Assembly: GCA_028352435.1 (NCBI GenBank)
Contig: JAOMMB010000005.1
Span: 1 to 55,476, forward strand
DNA from: Candidatus Thioglobus sp.
GTDB lineage: Bacteria > Pseudomonadota > Gammaproteobacteria > PS1 > Pseudothioglobaceae
DNA: 55,476 nucleotides
Direction of reading: 5' to 3'
How positions within the stretch are numbered: position 1 is the stretch's first letter; every line of letters begins with the position of its first letter. The notes beneath the pieces are model-generated. The model did no database searches. It worked only from the letters and a program-made list of their open reading frames with translations, and was not told the origin of the DNA. Of this stretch, positions 1 through 8,176 are shown piece after piece. The position numbers were made by a program, and so were the translations under genes.

Positions 1-347
1 GGTATTTCCATGTTTGAAGTGTTTTGAAGCTTTGATAGAAACAATGCATTAAAATCGGATAAAGCGGGCTTTCTGTACTTAATATATTCTTCTAAAATTT
101 TGACAGAACTAATATCTAACAACACCATTCGTTCGTATTTTTCTCTTTCTTTTTTATTATTCGTACGAATATATTTGACTGAATAATAGACAACTACCGC
201 ACCAACTAGAAAAGGGAGTAGCGTAAGCAATATTGGCCATGCTACGTCGACAAACCATACGTATAGAAAATACAAGCCAAAGCCTATACCTCCCAAGATT
301 ATTAATCCGAGTATTCCTTCAGAACTTTCTTTTTTTGACATGAACAT
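1..347 (-). CDS. Unrecognised two-helix membrane protein, 3' end off the window
   Basis: An open frame runs from ATG at 347 (a second in-frame ATG is at 341) to the left edge without a stop, giving about 115 residues. After a short charged N-terminus there are two hydrophobic segments, roughly residues 13-33 and 37-57, with a short turn between them. A charged, probably helical part follows (NKKEREKYER and onward). An AAAGG-like motif lies about ten bases before the first ATG. I do not recognise the family. Membrane-anchored nucleases and sensors often start with such a helical pair, but no catalytic motif is visible in the part present. It lies on the far side of the ybgC breakpoint, so it may belong to inserted or rearranged DNA. 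Confidence 0.6.
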   Translation of the reverse strand, partial: MFMSKKESSEGILGLIILGGIGFGLYFLYVWFVDVAWPILLTLLPFLVGAVVVYYSVKYIRTNNKKEREKYERMVLLDISSVKILEEYIKYRKPALSDFNALFLSKLQNTSNMEI

Positions 348-522
348 GGGGCATAACCTTTTTTATAAAATGTTGAATATTTTACATTAATAGGTAATCA
401 AATCACATATATATGCCACCAGATCTAAGTGGTTTACTTAATATTAAGAAAGGCATGTATTTTTCGCTTTTCTTTGGTGCCAGTTTTACAGAAAATCACA
501 GGTGTAAAGTTAATTAACCTCA

Positions 523-596
523 ACACTTCGGAACATCATAACACGCCCAGACCCCCTTTGGGCTTGGGTCAGCTGGATAGCTGCTTACCGAAGACT
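523..596. other. GC-rich foldable segment, possible structured RNA or element end
   Basis: This part of a 280-base gap without a convincing gene is far richer in GC than its surroundings. Outer arms CTTCGG (526-531) and CCGAAG (588-593) can close a 68-base structure. Inside, 546-554 pairs with 560-568 as a nine-position stem with one mismatch and one wobble around a CCTTT loop, and AGCT (571-574) pairs with AGCT (579-582). Together they could make a three-way junction. I compared it by eye with SRP RNA, 6S, RNase P, tmRNA, tRNA and attC consensus features and it fits none. A 68-codon open frame across it (429-635) has no protein-like character. It could be a small RNA, a terminator complex or the end of a mobile element. 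Confidence 0.35.
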
Positions 597-626
597 GTGG
601 ATAAAATTATTAATAACCTTGTATGT

Positions 627-707
627 CTACTTTAAATAATTGGCGTAATAAACCACACCGCCGCTATCTGTATCTTCGTAATAAACTCTAATATTTAAAA
701 GACTCAA
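627..707 (-). pseudogene. ybgC: Truncated acyl-CoA thioesterase YbgC, N-terminal stump
   Basis: Downstream of ruvB the minus strand reads RVYYEDTDSGGVVYYANYLK and then TAG. This is the diagnostic N-terminal block of the hotdog-fold thioesterase YbgC, including the catalytic Asp of the DTDxxGVVY motif. YbgC normally has about 130-140 residues and continues with a conserved FMERART-type block, which is absent here in every frame. The stump could start at a TTG (705-707) overlapping the ruvB stop. In many proteobacteria ybgC follows ruvABC and precedes tolQRAB, so the position is the ancestral one. The gene was therefore cut after about 26 codons, with the break near 630. Confidence 0.75.
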
Positions 708-1726
708 AACAAATCTTGATGATTAGATGGCTTAGCAAGTCCTAAATGTTCATAGGTTAGATTTGTGGCACTTCGCCCTCTAGGAGTACGCTGAATAAAC
801 CCTTGTTGAATCAAATACGGCTCAACCATGTCTTCTAAGGTACCTCGCTCCTCACCAATAGCTGTGGCCAATGTGTCAAGTCCAACCGGACCTCCAGAGA
901 ATTTATTGGTCATAATAGATAAGTAATCACGGTCGAGCTGCTCAAGTCCTGCTTCATCCACCTTGAGTATACTTAATGCCTCACAAGCGATTTGTTTATG
1001 AATAATGCCATCGGTTTTTACATCAGCAAAATCACGCACTCGACGCAATAATCGATTGGCAATTCGCGGGGTTCCACGAGAGCGCTTGGCAATTTCATGC
1101 GCACCACTTGGTTCGATTTCAATGTTTAAAATTTTTGCTGAACGCTCTACAATCACTTGTAAATCTTTATTATTATAAAACTCTAAGCGCTGAATAATAC
1201 CAAAACGATCACGAAGTGGTGATGTCAGCATACCCGCTCTCGTGGTTGCGCCAATCAAAGTAAACGGCGGTAGGTCCAATTGAACCGAATGAGCAGCTAC
1301 GCCCTCGCCCACCATAATATCTAATTTAAAATCTTCTAAAGCTGGGTATAGAATCTCTTCAACGACAGGATTTAGACGATGAATTTCATCAATGAATAAA
1401 ACGTCATAAGGGTCTAATTTTGTCAAAATAGCAGCTAAATCACCTGAACGCTCTAAAACAGGCCCAGAAGTCTGTTTCATGCCAGCGCCCATTTGGTTAG
1501 CAATCACGTTAGCCAAGGTTGTTTTTCCTAGACCAGGTGGTCCATAAATCAAACAATGGTCAAGTGCGTCTTCGCGTTTTTTGGCAGCTTCAATAAAGAG
1601 TGACATCTGAGATTTAACATCATCTTGGCCAATATACTCAGATAAGCTATCTGGACGCACTGAAGCAATAACAATATCTTCGTTACCTTGATCTTCACCA
1701 CCTACTAAAGAATCTTCTTCAATCAT
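704..1726 (-). CDS. ruvB: Holliday junction branch migration helicase RuvB
   Basis: 340 residues, the normal length. RuvB is the hexameric AAA+ motor that, with RuvA, drives branch migration of Holliday junctions before RuvC cleavage. Walker [10 protein letters not shown] lies at residues 62-70, Walker B with DEIH at 113-116, a sensor-1 region at IGATTRAG, and the C-terminal winged-helix domain ends in TPRGR-type sequence. It follows lolB with a 22-base gap, so the two are probably co-transcribed. Neither ruvA nor ruvC is in the window. The expected downstream gene ybgC is reduced to a stump, so this is the end of a disrupted operon. Confidence 0.98.
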   Translation of the reverse strand: MIEEDSLVGGEDQGNEDIVIASVRPDSLSEYIGQDDVKSQMSLFIEAAKKREDALDHCLIYGPPGLGKTTLANVIANQMGAGMKQTSGPVLERSGDLAAILTKLDPYDVLFIDEIHRLNPVVEEILYPALEDFKLDIMVGEGVAAHSVQLDLPPFTLIGATTRAGMLTSPLRDRFGIIQRLEFYNNKDLQVIVERSAKILNIEIEPSGAHEIAKRSRGTPRIANRLLRRVRDFADVKTDGIIHKQIACEALSILKVDEAGLEQLDRDYLSIMTNKFSGGPVGLDTLATAIGEERGTLEDMVEPYLIQQGFIQRTPRGRSATNLTYEHLGLAKPSNHQDLF

Positions 1727-1748
1727 ACTAATTTAATAAATTTTTAAG

Positions 1749-2258
1749 TTATTTTAACTGATTAACTTCTTGTAACAATAGTTTGATTTTGATTCGCTTA
1801 TATTGATGTTGCAATATAATCATCTTGGCAACACTTGCGCCTTCATACAGCATGAATTTATTAATCTCAACTTGCCATTCATCATTTATATCTGATCGAT
1901 GTTCAAATATGATACTGGGCAAGGTATTAAGTGGAAAATACCAGCCCAACTCTTGCTCCATCCATTGTTGAAGCTTTAACGGTGTTTGGACATGATCTAC
2001 TAGCAAGCCTTTCACAGTTGAACCAAGATTAACTTCGCCTAATCCTAGCGCACCCACCAACACCATTTCAAATTCTTGATTGATAAATTTAATATCAAAA
2101 CTAATACTTTGATGACTATCATTAGCCAAAATACTCGCTCTACCTTTAGCGAACCATGCATTTGGAATGACGCCTGGCGCGTTGTATTTAGTCTGAGTAT
2201 TAAGCGTTTCACATCCTTGCAGAAACAAAAAAACGCAGCATGTTAAGAGTAGCTTCAT
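1749..2258 (-). CDS. lolB: Outer-membrane lipoprotein receptor LolB
   Basis: 169 residues beginning with a lipoprotein signal peptide; the lipobox LQGC places the lipidated cysteine at residue 16. LolB accepts lipoproteins from the periplasmic carrier LolA and inserts them into the outer membrane. Supporting features are the W-x-x-x-GR block near residue 35, the LVGALGLGEVNL segment and the GWYFPLNTLP block, which match the family pattern. It is shorter than the roughly 205-residue E. coli protein. Position is strong support: lolB divergent from hemA is a classic gammaproteobacterial arrangement. The usual follower ispE is replaced by ruvB. Confidence 0.85.
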   Translation of the reverse strand: MKLLLTCCVFLFLQGCETLNTQTKYNAPGVIPNAWFAKGRASILANDSHQSISFDIKFINQEFEMVLVGALGLGEVNLGSTVKGLLVDHVQTPLKLQQWMEQELGWYFPLNTLPSIIFEHRSDINDEWQVEINKFMLYEGASVAKMIILQHQYKRIKIKLLLQEVNQLK

Positions 2259-2317
2259 AGGGTGGGCATTCTAACATTGGTCTTATAATAGCGAACGCCT
2301 AAAAATTACCACTTAGG

Positions 2318-2323
2318 TATAAT
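2318..2323 (+). promoter_or_regulatory. Probable -10 box of the hemA promoter
   Basis: A perfect TATAAT sits in the 2259-2354 spacer between divergent lolB and hemA. No good -35 is seen at the usual distance. Transcription would begin around 2330, downstream of an in-frame ATG at 2325, which argues that translation starts at the next ATG (2355). A second TATAAT is at 2284-2289. Confidence 0.5.
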
Positions 2324-2354
2324 TATGTGCTTATTGAGTTTGTTATTTAAGTTT

Positions 2355-3605
2355 ATGTCACGCATTGCTATTTTAAGTGTTAATCATGCACAGGCGCCGG
2401 TTTCGGTGCGTGAACGTGTTGCTTTTGCGCCTAATCATTTAAGTAGTGAATTGCAAAAATTAGGTGATACTCCAGGGGTTCAGGCATGTGTTATTTTGTC
2501 TACTTGCAATCGCTCTGAAATTTATGCGGTTATCGATGCTGATAATCCCCAGGAAATACTGAGTCAATATTTAGCTGACACGCACAAAATCTCTAGACAA
2601 GAAATCGATTCTTATTTGGTTTATTTTGAAGATAATACTGCCTTAGAGCATATTTGTAATGTGGCTTGTGGATTAGACTCTTTTGTATTGGGAGAGCCTC
2701 AAATATTGGGCCAACTAAAAGATGCTTATCATATGTCTAAGCATGCGAAAACATTAGATAAAAAACTAGAAAAACTATTCCAACATGCCTTCTCAACAGC
2801 AAAAAAAGTACGCACCGATACACAAATTGGATCTTCACCAGTCTCTATTGCTTATTGCGCTGTCAAACTCAGTGAAAAAATCTTTACTGATTTATCAGAA
2901 CAAACAGTATTATTAATCGGTGCGGGGGAAATGATCGAGTTATGTGCTCAACATTTGAGCCAAAAAGGTGTTAAAAATATCATTGTTGCCAATAGAACAC
3001 TTGAAAATGCCCAAAAAATTGCCTCACTTTACAATGCTCAGTCTATTAGTTTGAAGCAGTTTTCCTCTGTTATCCATCAAGCCGATATCATAATTTCATC
3101 AACAGCTGCTTCTGTGCCTGTGATTGGAAAAGGGCTCATTGAAAGCGCGCTAAAATTACGCAAGCATAAGCCTATGTTCATGCTTGATATTGCCGTTCCA
3201 AGAGATATTGAACCTGAAGTTGGTCAATTAGATGATGTATACCTCTACACCATTGATGATCTTGAACAAGTGGTAAGCGATAACATTGATTCGCGTGAAA
3301 AAGAAAAAGTATTAGCTCAAGAAATTATTATCAAACAAACTCAAGTTTTTAACAAATGGCTGTCTGTTTTACCTAATGAGCAACTGATACAAAGTTATCG
3401 TAGTAACGTTAATAAAATTAAAGAAGATGCATTAACAGATGCTATAAAAAGTCTAAATAATGGCGGTGATAGTGAGCAAGTTATTAAAAAATTGGCAGAC
3501 CAATTAACCAATAAAATACTTCACACCACTTTTAAAAACATTAAGCAAACCCCTCATGAAGGATTATCCCAATGTGAAGGTTGCATACCCAATATTAAAA
3601 AATAA
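2355..3605 (+). CDS. hemA: Glutamyl-tRNA reductase HemA
   Basis: NADPH-dependent reduction of glutamyl-tRNA to glutamate-1-semialdehyde, the first committed step of C5-pathway tetrapyrrole synthesis. The start chosen gives [15 protein letters not shown], matching known N-termini; an upstream ATG at 2325 would add ten hydrophobic residues and lies before the predicted transcription start. The catalytic cysteine is C51 in STCNRSE. The NADPH-binding fold (LLIGAGEM) begins near residue 180, and a C-terminal dimerisation helix follows. Length 416 residues is normal. The TAA stop overlaps the ATG of prfA by one base (TAATG), so the two are translationally coupled, as in E. coli. Confidence 0.97.
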   Translation: MSRIAILSVNHAQAPVSVRERVAFAPNHLSSELQKLGDTPGVQACVILSTCNRSEIYAVIDADNPQEILSQYLADTHKISRQEIDSYLVYFEDNTALEHICNVACGLDSFVLGEPQILGQLKDAYHMSKHAKTLDKKLEKLFQHAFSTAKKVRTDTQIGSSPVSIAYCAVKLSEKIFTDLSEQTVLLIGAGEMIELCAQHLSQKGVKNIIVANRTLENAQKIASLYNAQSISLKQFSSVIHQADIIISSTAASVPVIGKGLIESALKLRKHKPMFMLDIAVPRDIEPEVGQLDDVYLYTIDDLEQVVSDNIDSREKEKVLAQEIIIKQTQVFNKWLSVLPNEQLIQSYRSNVNKIKEDALTDAIKSLNNGGDSEQVIKKLADQLTNKILHTTFKNIKQTPHEGLSQCEGCIPNIKK

Positions 3606-4696
3606 TGAATGAATCTATTCTTGCTAAATTAGAACAAATGTCCATGCGCCTTGAAGAGGTTAGTGCTATGTTGAGTGATCCAGATGTGGCTAGCGATATT
3701 AAAAGATTTAGAGAGTTGTCTATTGAGCATTCGCAGCTTACGCCGGTCAATGAACAGTACCAAGAACATCTCGCAACTGTCCAAAATCTTGAAGATGCTA
3801 AGATGATGCTTGAAGAAGATGATGCCGATATCAAGGCAATGGCTAAAGAAGAAATTAGCGATGCCAAAGACAATCTAGAGCGTCTAGATCTTGAGTTAAA
3901 AAAATCCTTATTACCCAAAGATCCAAATGATTCTCGCAATATTATTTTAGAAATTCGAGCAGGTACAGGTGGCGATGAGGCTTCAATTTTTTCAGGGGAT
4001 TTATTTAGAATGTATTCTCGTTACTGTGAAAAGCAAAAATGGCAAATAGAAACTCTAAGTGCTAATATTGGTGATCATGGTGGTTATAAAGAGATTATCG
4101 CCCGTATTAGTGGTGTTGATGTTTATTCTAAGCTTAAATTTGAATCAGGTGCACATCGAGTTCAACGTGTTCCAGAAACTGAAAGCCAAGGTCGTGTCCA
4201 TACTTCTGCCTGTACAGTAGCTGTTATGCCAGAAGTGGAAAATATTGAAGATATCGATATCAATATGAGTGATGTTCGTGTTGACACATTTAGAGCAAGT
4301 GGCGCTGGCGGACAACATGTTAATAAAACTGATTCGGCTGTTCGTGTTACCCATATTCCAACAGGAACGGTGGTTGAGTGTCAAGACGGACGCTCACAAC
4401 ACAAAAACAAAGCTCAAGCAATGTCAGTTCTTGCGTCAAGAATTTTAGATGCCCAGCAACAGGTCCAACAAAAAGAACAAGCAACTGCTCGCAAGGAGCT
4501 AGTTGGAAGTGGTGATCGATCACAAAGAATTCGTACTTACAACTACCCTCAAGGGCGCATCACTGATCATAGAATCAATCTGACTCTGTATAAATTATCT
4601 GAAATTATAGAAGGTGATTTAGAATCGATTATTGAGCCACTGATTGTTGAACAACAAACCAATCAATTAACAGAACTTAATGACGCTCTAGCTTGA
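3605..4696 (+). CDS. prfA: Peptide chain release factor 1
   Basis: RF1 recognises UAA and UAG stop codons and triggers peptidyl-tRNA hydrolysis. 363 residues, the usual RF1 length. The universal GGQ motif is at residues 235-237 within [15 protein letters not shown], and the N-terminal coiled-coil domain and C-terminal [12 protein letters not shown] block are typical of RF1. It is coupled to hemA. The usual next gene prmC, which methylates the GGQ glutamine, is missing here; instead the 3' end overlaps the convergent znuB by nine bases. Confidence 0.97.
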   Translation: MNESILAKLEQMSMRLEEVSAMLSDPDVASDIKRFRELSIEHSQLTPVNEQYQEHLATVQNLEDAKMMLEEDDADIKAMAKEEISDAKDNLERLDLELKKSLLPKDPNDSRNIILEIRAGTGGDEASIFSGDLFRMYSRYCEKQKWQIETLSANIGDHGGYKEIIARISGVDVYSKLKFESGAHRVQRVPETESQGRVHTSACTVAVMPEVENIEDIDINMSDVRVDTFRASGAGGQHVNKTDSAVRVTHIPTGTVVECQDGRSQHKNKAQAMSVLASRILDAQQQVQQKEQATARKELVGSGDRSQRIRTYNYPQGRITDHRINLTLYKLSEIIEGDLESIIEPLIVEQQTNQLTELNDALA

Positions 4697-5476
4697 TCTC
4701 TTAGGAAATAATTGTGATAAGGTGAATAATACACCTAGTGCAATAACAATCGTTGGGCCTGTCGCTAAATCATAAAAGACAGAAGCACTCAATCCCATTA
4801 ACACAGCCACAATAGAAATGCCAATCGACTGAAACACCATGCTTAATGGCGAGTCAGCAAAAACCTTTGCGACTGCTGGTGGAATAATCAGTAAGGAAGT
4901 AATTAACAAAACGCCCACAATTTGCACAGAAATTGATACAGTTAAGGCGATCATCAACATAAATAATAATTGATAAAAGGTTCGGTTTAAACCTTGAGAA
5001 ACAGCTAACTCTTCATTGAGTGTTAATAATAGTAATTTTTGCCAAAAAACAACCAGTAAGCTAATAACAATAACAAGCACAGCGTAGATCCAAACAATAT
5101 CTTGATTGCTAATTGACAAGACATCACCAAATAATAACGCAAAATAATCTGTATTTTCTCCACCTACAATACCCAAGATCACAATACCAAGGGATAGTGC
5201 AAGATGTGAGAATATTCCTAAAATAGCATCACTCGACAGTAGTTGTTTTTGCTGCAAAATAACAATCAAACCCGCGAATACGACACCGACAATCACCAAT
5301 CCTGCATGCATGCCTAAGCCACTAGCTAAGCCAAGGGAAACACCCAATAAGGCAGAATGTGAGATAGACTCAGAGAAATAACTCATGCGCTTCCAAATAA
5401 CAAAGCAGCCAAGAGATCCAGCAATAATAGAGATGCCAAGCGCCGCTATAAGCGCTCTTAAAATAAAATCTTCCAT
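4688..5476 (-). CDS. znuB: Zinc ABC transporter permease ZnuB
   Basis: 262 residues, a polytopic inner-membrane protein with about seven or eight hydrophobic helices. The N-terminus ([31 protein letters not shown]) carries the signature of ABC-3 permeases for zinc and manganese, where the SHSALLG segment contacts the ATPase. It lies 15 bases downstream of a Fur-family gene, which suggests metal-responsive co-regulation. The ATPase ZnuC and binding protein ZnuA are not in the window. Zinc is more likely than manganese by similarity to ZnuB, but substrate cannot be proven from sequence. Confidence 0.88.
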   Translation of the reverse strand: MEDFILRALIAALGISIIAGSLGCFVIWKRMSYFSESISHSALLGVSLGLASGLGMHAGLVIVGVVFAGLIVILQQKQLLSSDAILGIFSHLALSLGIVILGIVGGENTDYFALLFGDVLSISNQDIVWIYAVLVIVISLLVVFWQKLLLLTLNEELAVSQGLNRTFYQLLFMLMIALTVSISVQIVGVLLITSLLIIPPAVAKVFADSPLSMVFQSIGISIVAVLMGLSASVFYDLATGPTIVIALGVLFTLSQLFPKRSS

Positions 5477-5491
5477 AATTAAATTAGCTTA

Positions 5492-5899
5492 TTATTGGCA
5501 ATCTTGGCACAAGCCATATAAATATAAACAATGATCAGTTAACTGAAAGCCATGTTTGGTGGCAATGTCATGCTGATGCTGCTCAATGACTTCATCATTA
5601 AATTCATCAATTTTTCCACATTTAACACATACCAAATGATCATGATGCTCCGTATTGGATAACTCATAGACACTTTGACCATTATCAAAATTAAGCTTAT
5701 GAATCATACTTGCCTCTTCAAACTGGGTAAGCACTCGATAGATAGTTGCCACGCCGACTTCCTCACCCTGCATGACTAATGCACGATAAATATCTTCAGC
5801 ACTCATATGGTGATTCTCACTTTTTTCTAAAATCTCCAGAATCTTAAGTCTTGGTAATGTAACTTTTAGACCTGCAGTTTTTAAATCTTGGGCGTCCAT
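5492..5899 (-). CDS. fur: Ferric uptake regulator Fur
   Basis: 135-residue metal-dependent repressor. The N-terminal winged helix (LKVTLPRLKILEIL to GVATIYRVLTQFEEA) is nearly canonical for Fur, and the dimerisation domain has the HHDHLVCVKCGK metal site with C91/C94 and a second pair C131/C134. YELSNTEHHDHL and HCLYLYGLC favour Fur over Zur. A Shine-Dalgarno AAGGA lies eight bases before the ATG. It is divergent from bamE, a common gammaproteobacterial arrangement, and is followed 15 bases on by znuB, so a zinc-sensing role cannot be wholly excluded. Confidence 0.93.
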   Translation of the reverse strand: MDAQDLKTAGLKVTLPRLKILEILEKSENHHMSAEDIYRALVMQGEEVGVATIYRVLTQFEEASMIHKLNFDNGQSVYELSNTEHHDHLVCVKCGKIDEFNDEVIEQHQHDIATKHGFQLTDHCLYLYGLCQDCQ

Positions 5900-5962
5900 A
5901 TTCGAATCCTTGAGGTAAAATCAGAAAAATATTTCTTAATCATTTTAATCAATTAATTACAA

Positions 5963-6748
5963 ATGAACAAACTAACTTTAGCTCTACTCTCATTATCATT
6001 ACCATTTTTGCCTGCTTGCACCCCTTCTATGCCGACATTACCGGACATGCCAAACCTTTTGCCGGTCATGTCGCTACCAACCCTGTACAAAGATGACGTT
6101 CAGCAAGGTTCTGTTTTAACCAGATTTAAGATTAACCAGCTTAGAGTTGGTATGTCAAAAGCACAAGTGCAAGACCTGATTGGCTCTCCAAGTATTATCG
6201 ACCCTTTTCATAGTAATCAATGGGATTATATTAACCATACAACACGACATGAGAGGAGCGACATCCATTACCGTCTAGCTCTAAAATTTACCCAGGATAA
6301 ATTAGCTACCATCGACTCTTCAGGCATCGTTAGTCTAGACAAGATGACCGATAAAGAAAAAGCACTTGAAGAGAAGCGTCTTATTGTGGAAAAAGCAAAA
6401 ATAGAGGCTGAAAGACAAGCAAAAATTAAAGCGGAGAAATTAAAGAAAGCTCAAGCAGCTAAACGCATTAAAGATGAGAAGTTAGCTGCTGAGAAATTAG
6501 CTATTGCGAATGCTCAAGAAGCTAAACGAATTGAAGATGAGAAGTTAGCTATAGAGAAAGCAAAAGCTCAAGTAAAGGCTGCAGCAGAGGCAGAGGCATT
6601 AAAGAATAGTATCAAATTAGAGCAAGCTAAACAACAAGAGATTGAAGCTCTAAAGGTCATTAAAACGCAACAGCCAAAGCAAGAAACGCTGATCAAAAAA
6701 GAGCAGCAGTCTATCAAGACGCCTTGGTATAAATTCTGGTTGGATTAA
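5963..6748 (+). CDS. bamE: BamE lipoprotein with long coiled-coil tail
   Basis: BamE is a small lipoprotein of the BAM complex that folds outer-membrane beta-barrels. A lipoprotein signal peptide ends in LPAC (C19). Residues about 40-120 match the family: YKDDVQQGSVLT, LRVGMSKAQVQDLIGSP, DPFHSNQWDYI. Normal BamE stops near 110-120 residues; this protein has 261. The extra 140 residues are Lys/Glu/Ala-rich and strongly coiled-coil, like the TolA stalk, and end in the aromatic cap PWYKFWLD. Part of the tail is built from a tandem 21-residue repeat (DNA 6449-6574). The gene is divergent from fur and six bases upstream of ccmA. The tail might span the periplasm or bind peptidoglycan; that is inference. 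Confidence 0.9.
   Translation: MNKLTLALLSLSLPFLPACTPSMPTLPDMPNLLPVMSLPTLYKDDVQQGSVLTRFKINQLRVGMSKAQVQDLIGSPSIIDPFHSNQWDYINHTTRHERSDIHYRLALKFTQDKLATIDSSGIVSLDKMTDKEKALEEKRLIVEKAKIEAERQAKIKAEKLKKAQAAKRIKDEKLAAEKLAIANAQEAKRIEDEKLAIEKAKAQVKAAAEAEALKNSIKLEQAKQQEIEALKVIKTQQPKQETLIKKEQQSIKTPWYKFWLD
6449..6574. repeat. Tandem 63-bp repeat inside the bamE tail
   Basis: Two head-to-tail copies start at 6449 and 6512. Both begin GCTCAAGMAGCTAAACG and share AAGATGAGAAGTTAGCT; the encoded unit is AQxAKRIxDEKLAxEK. The period of 63 bases is 21 codons, three heptads, so the duplication lengthens the coiled coil without breaking register. Similarity fades towards the end of the second copy. Confidence 0.8.
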
Positions 6749-6754
6749 TTAATC

Positions 6755-7357
6755 GTGTCATCTCTTGTTGTTAATAATCTAGAGTGTCAAAGAGGATACA
6801 GCCAGATTTTTCACAACCTTTCTTTTCAAGTTAACGCCAAAGAAGTTCTGAGAATTACAGGTACAAATGGCAGTGGGAAAACCTCACTCTTAAAAATCTT
6901 AGCAGGTATTAACCTTCAGGAGCAAGGCGATGTCAAGCTAGATGAGCATCCTGTTAAAAGTGACAAATACCAACAAGAAGTTTTTTATTTAGGCCATCAA
7001 GCAGCACTCAGTGCCGAGTTGACTAGTCTTGAAAATCTTGAATTTTTAAACGCTTTAAATTATCCCATTAAACAACCTCTTCTCATTCAAGCATTAGATG
7101 ATGTTGGCCTTAAAGGTTATGCAGATGAGACTTGTGCCAATCTATCTGCTGGCCAGAAACGTCGTGTCATATTGGCCAGCCTGTTTGTTTCTAAAGCTAA
7201 GGTTTGGCTACTGGATGAACCCTTTACTGCGTTAGACCCGAAAGGTGTTGAAATTGTTGAAAATGCAATCTTTCAACATTGTGCAAATGGCGGGCTATGC
7301 TTGTTCACCACCCATCAAGATTCAGCACTACCTAATCAACGCGTTATTTCGCTATGA
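6755..7357 (+). CDS. ccmA: Heme exporter ATP-binding protein CcmA
   Basis: ATPase of the CcmABCD machinery of System I cytochrome c maturation, which releases heme-loaded CcmE. 200 residues from a GTG start. Walker A GTNGSGKTS is at 36-44, the ABC signature LSAGQKRRV near residue 127, and Walker B VWLLDEPFTALD near 150. The compact size and LSAGQKRR signature are typical of CcmA. The last four bases overlap ccmB (ATGA). Only ccmA and ccmB are here; the rest of the maturation genes must lie elsewhere. Confidence 0.93.
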   Translation: MSSLVVNNLECQRGYSQIFHNLSFQVNAKEVLRITGTNGSGKTSLLKILAGINLQEQGDVKLDEHPVKSDKYQQEVFYLGHQAALSAELTSLENLEFLNALNYPIKQPLLIQALDDVGLKGYADETCANLSAGQKRRVILASLFVSKAKVWLLDEPFTALDPKGVEIVENAIFQHCANGGLCLFTTHQDSALPNQRVISL

Positions 7358-8019
7358 ATATCTACCTACAAACTTTAAGTCGAGATTTACACATAGCCAT
7401 TAGAAATCCTTCTAGCGTGTTAAACCCTTTGTTGTTTTTTATTATTTCTGTCTCGCTTTTCCCTTTAGCTATCAGTCCAGAAGCGGCAACCTTATCTCAA
7501 ATTGCTGCTGGCATTATTTGGGTTGCTAGTATGTTGGCTGTACTTTTATCTCTAAACACTTTATTTCATAATGATTTTGAAAATGGCGTCTTAGAACAAA
7601 TGGTCGCATCACATCACTCATTGCCACTACTCATACTTTCAAAAATTACTGCTCATTGGCTATTAACTGGTATTCCAATTATTTTGCTATCGCCATTTTT
7701 GGGTGTGCTTTTATTTTTAGACAATGAGGGTGTCAAGATTCTAATGATCACTCTCTTATTGGCCACGCCAAGTTTAAGCCTCATTGGTAGTATTGGCGCT
7801 TCTTTAATTGTTGGAGTTAAGAATTCAGGCATGTTGTTATCTTTACTGATTTTGCCACTCTACATTCCCATTTTAATATTCGCCTCAAGTGCTGTATCAC
7901 AAGCGCAATTTGGGCTTGATATTAGTGCTCAGCTATATTTCTTGGCTGTATTTTTAGTTCTCAGCTTAATGAGCGCACCTTTTGTGAGTGCCATCGCCTT
8001 AAAAATAAGTTTGGAATAA
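7354..8019 (+). CDS. ccmB: Heme exporter membrane protein CcmB
   Basis: 221 residues with six predicted membrane helices. The LHIAIRNPSSVLNPLLFFI opening and the LLSLNTLFHNDFENGVLEQM loop are characteristic of CcmB, the permease partner of CcmA. It starts at an ATG overlapping the ccmA stop by four bases, showing translational coupling. CcmA2B contacts CcmC and CcmD to free holo-CcmE. Transcription probably ends before the separate metK promoter, although no clear terminator is seen. Confidence 0.92.
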   Translation: MNIYLQTLSRDLHIAIRNPSSVLNPLLFFIISVSLFPLAISPEAATLSQIAAGIIWVASMLAVLLSLNTLFHNDFENGVLEQMVASHHSLPLLILSKITAHWLLTGIPIILLSPFLGVLLFLDNEGVKILMITLLLATPSLSLIGSIGASLIVGVKNSGMLLSLLILPLYIPILIFASSAVSQAQFGLDISAQLYFLAVFLVLSLMSAPFVSAIALKISLE

Positions 8020-8031
8020 ATCTTTTTTATT

Positions 8032-8040
8032 TGTTATAAT
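8032..8040 (+). promoter_or_regulatory. Extended -10 promoter of metK
   Basis: TGTTATAAT, a perfect extended -10 element, lies 11 bases before the riboswitch. Transcription would start near 8047, just before the aptamer. No clear -35 box is seen. Confidence 0.65.
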
Positions 8041-8050
8041 GTTTCCATAC

Positions 8051-8112
8051 ACGCTGATTTGTCCCGATTGCTAGCGTTACTACCTAGAGTAGTTAAATTA
8101 AGCTAAAGCAGG
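8051..8112 (+). promoter_or_regulatory. SAM-II-class SAM riboswitch aptamer
   Basis: ACGCT (8051-8055) pairs with AGCGT (8073-8077) to form P1. The loop starts GATTT, as in the SAM-II consensus, and contains CCCGATTGC. Downstream, TAAATTAAGCTAAA matches the conserved SAM-II 3' strand; GC (8102-8103) can pair with GC (8070-8071) and GG (8111-8112) with CC (8064-8065), making the H-type pseudoknot that encloses SAM. An extra hairpin ACTAC/GTAGT (8079-8093) fills the variable loop. Position directly before metK, the SAM synthase gene, is the expected feedback location. SAM-V shares the core, so the subclass is less certain than the class. Confidence 0.85.
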
Positions 8113-8127
8113 CGTTCTTCTTTATTG

Positions 8128-8153
8128 AAAACCCTTCTTCACAAGGGATTTTT
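8128..8153 (+). terminator. Possible riboswitch-controlled terminator before metK
   Basis: CCCTT (8132-8136) pairs with AAGGG (8143-8147), extended after a one-base bulge by AAAA (8128-8131) with TTTT (8149-8152), followed by a short T run. It lies between the SAM aptamer and the ribosome-binding site AAGGAG (8163-8168). It could be the expression platform, or the AAGGG strand might merely resemble a terminator; the T run is only five bases. Confidence 0.45.
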
Positions 8154-8176
8154 AATGTTCACAAGGAGAGCTAACA

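Noticed and set aside
523-596. SRP RNA, 6S RNA, tRNA or integron attC site
   Set aside because: The SRP symmetric loop (AGG with AGCAG around GGAA or UUCG), tRNA arms and attC R-boxes are not satisfied; only short partial matches such as AAGCAGC occur.
429-635. 68-codon open frame on the plus strand
   Set aside because: It crosses the GC-rich hairpins and the ybgC stump, has no ribosome-binding site and no protein-like pattern.
2325-2354. Ten-residue N-terminal extension of HemA
   Set aside because: The ATG at 2325 directly follows the predicted -10 box, before the likely transcription start, and the extension is absent from known HemA proteins.
5900-5962. Fur box between fur and bamE
   Set aside because: Loose NATWAT-like repeats occur (TTAATCATTTTAATCAAT), but they do not rise above what this AT-rich sequence would give by chance.
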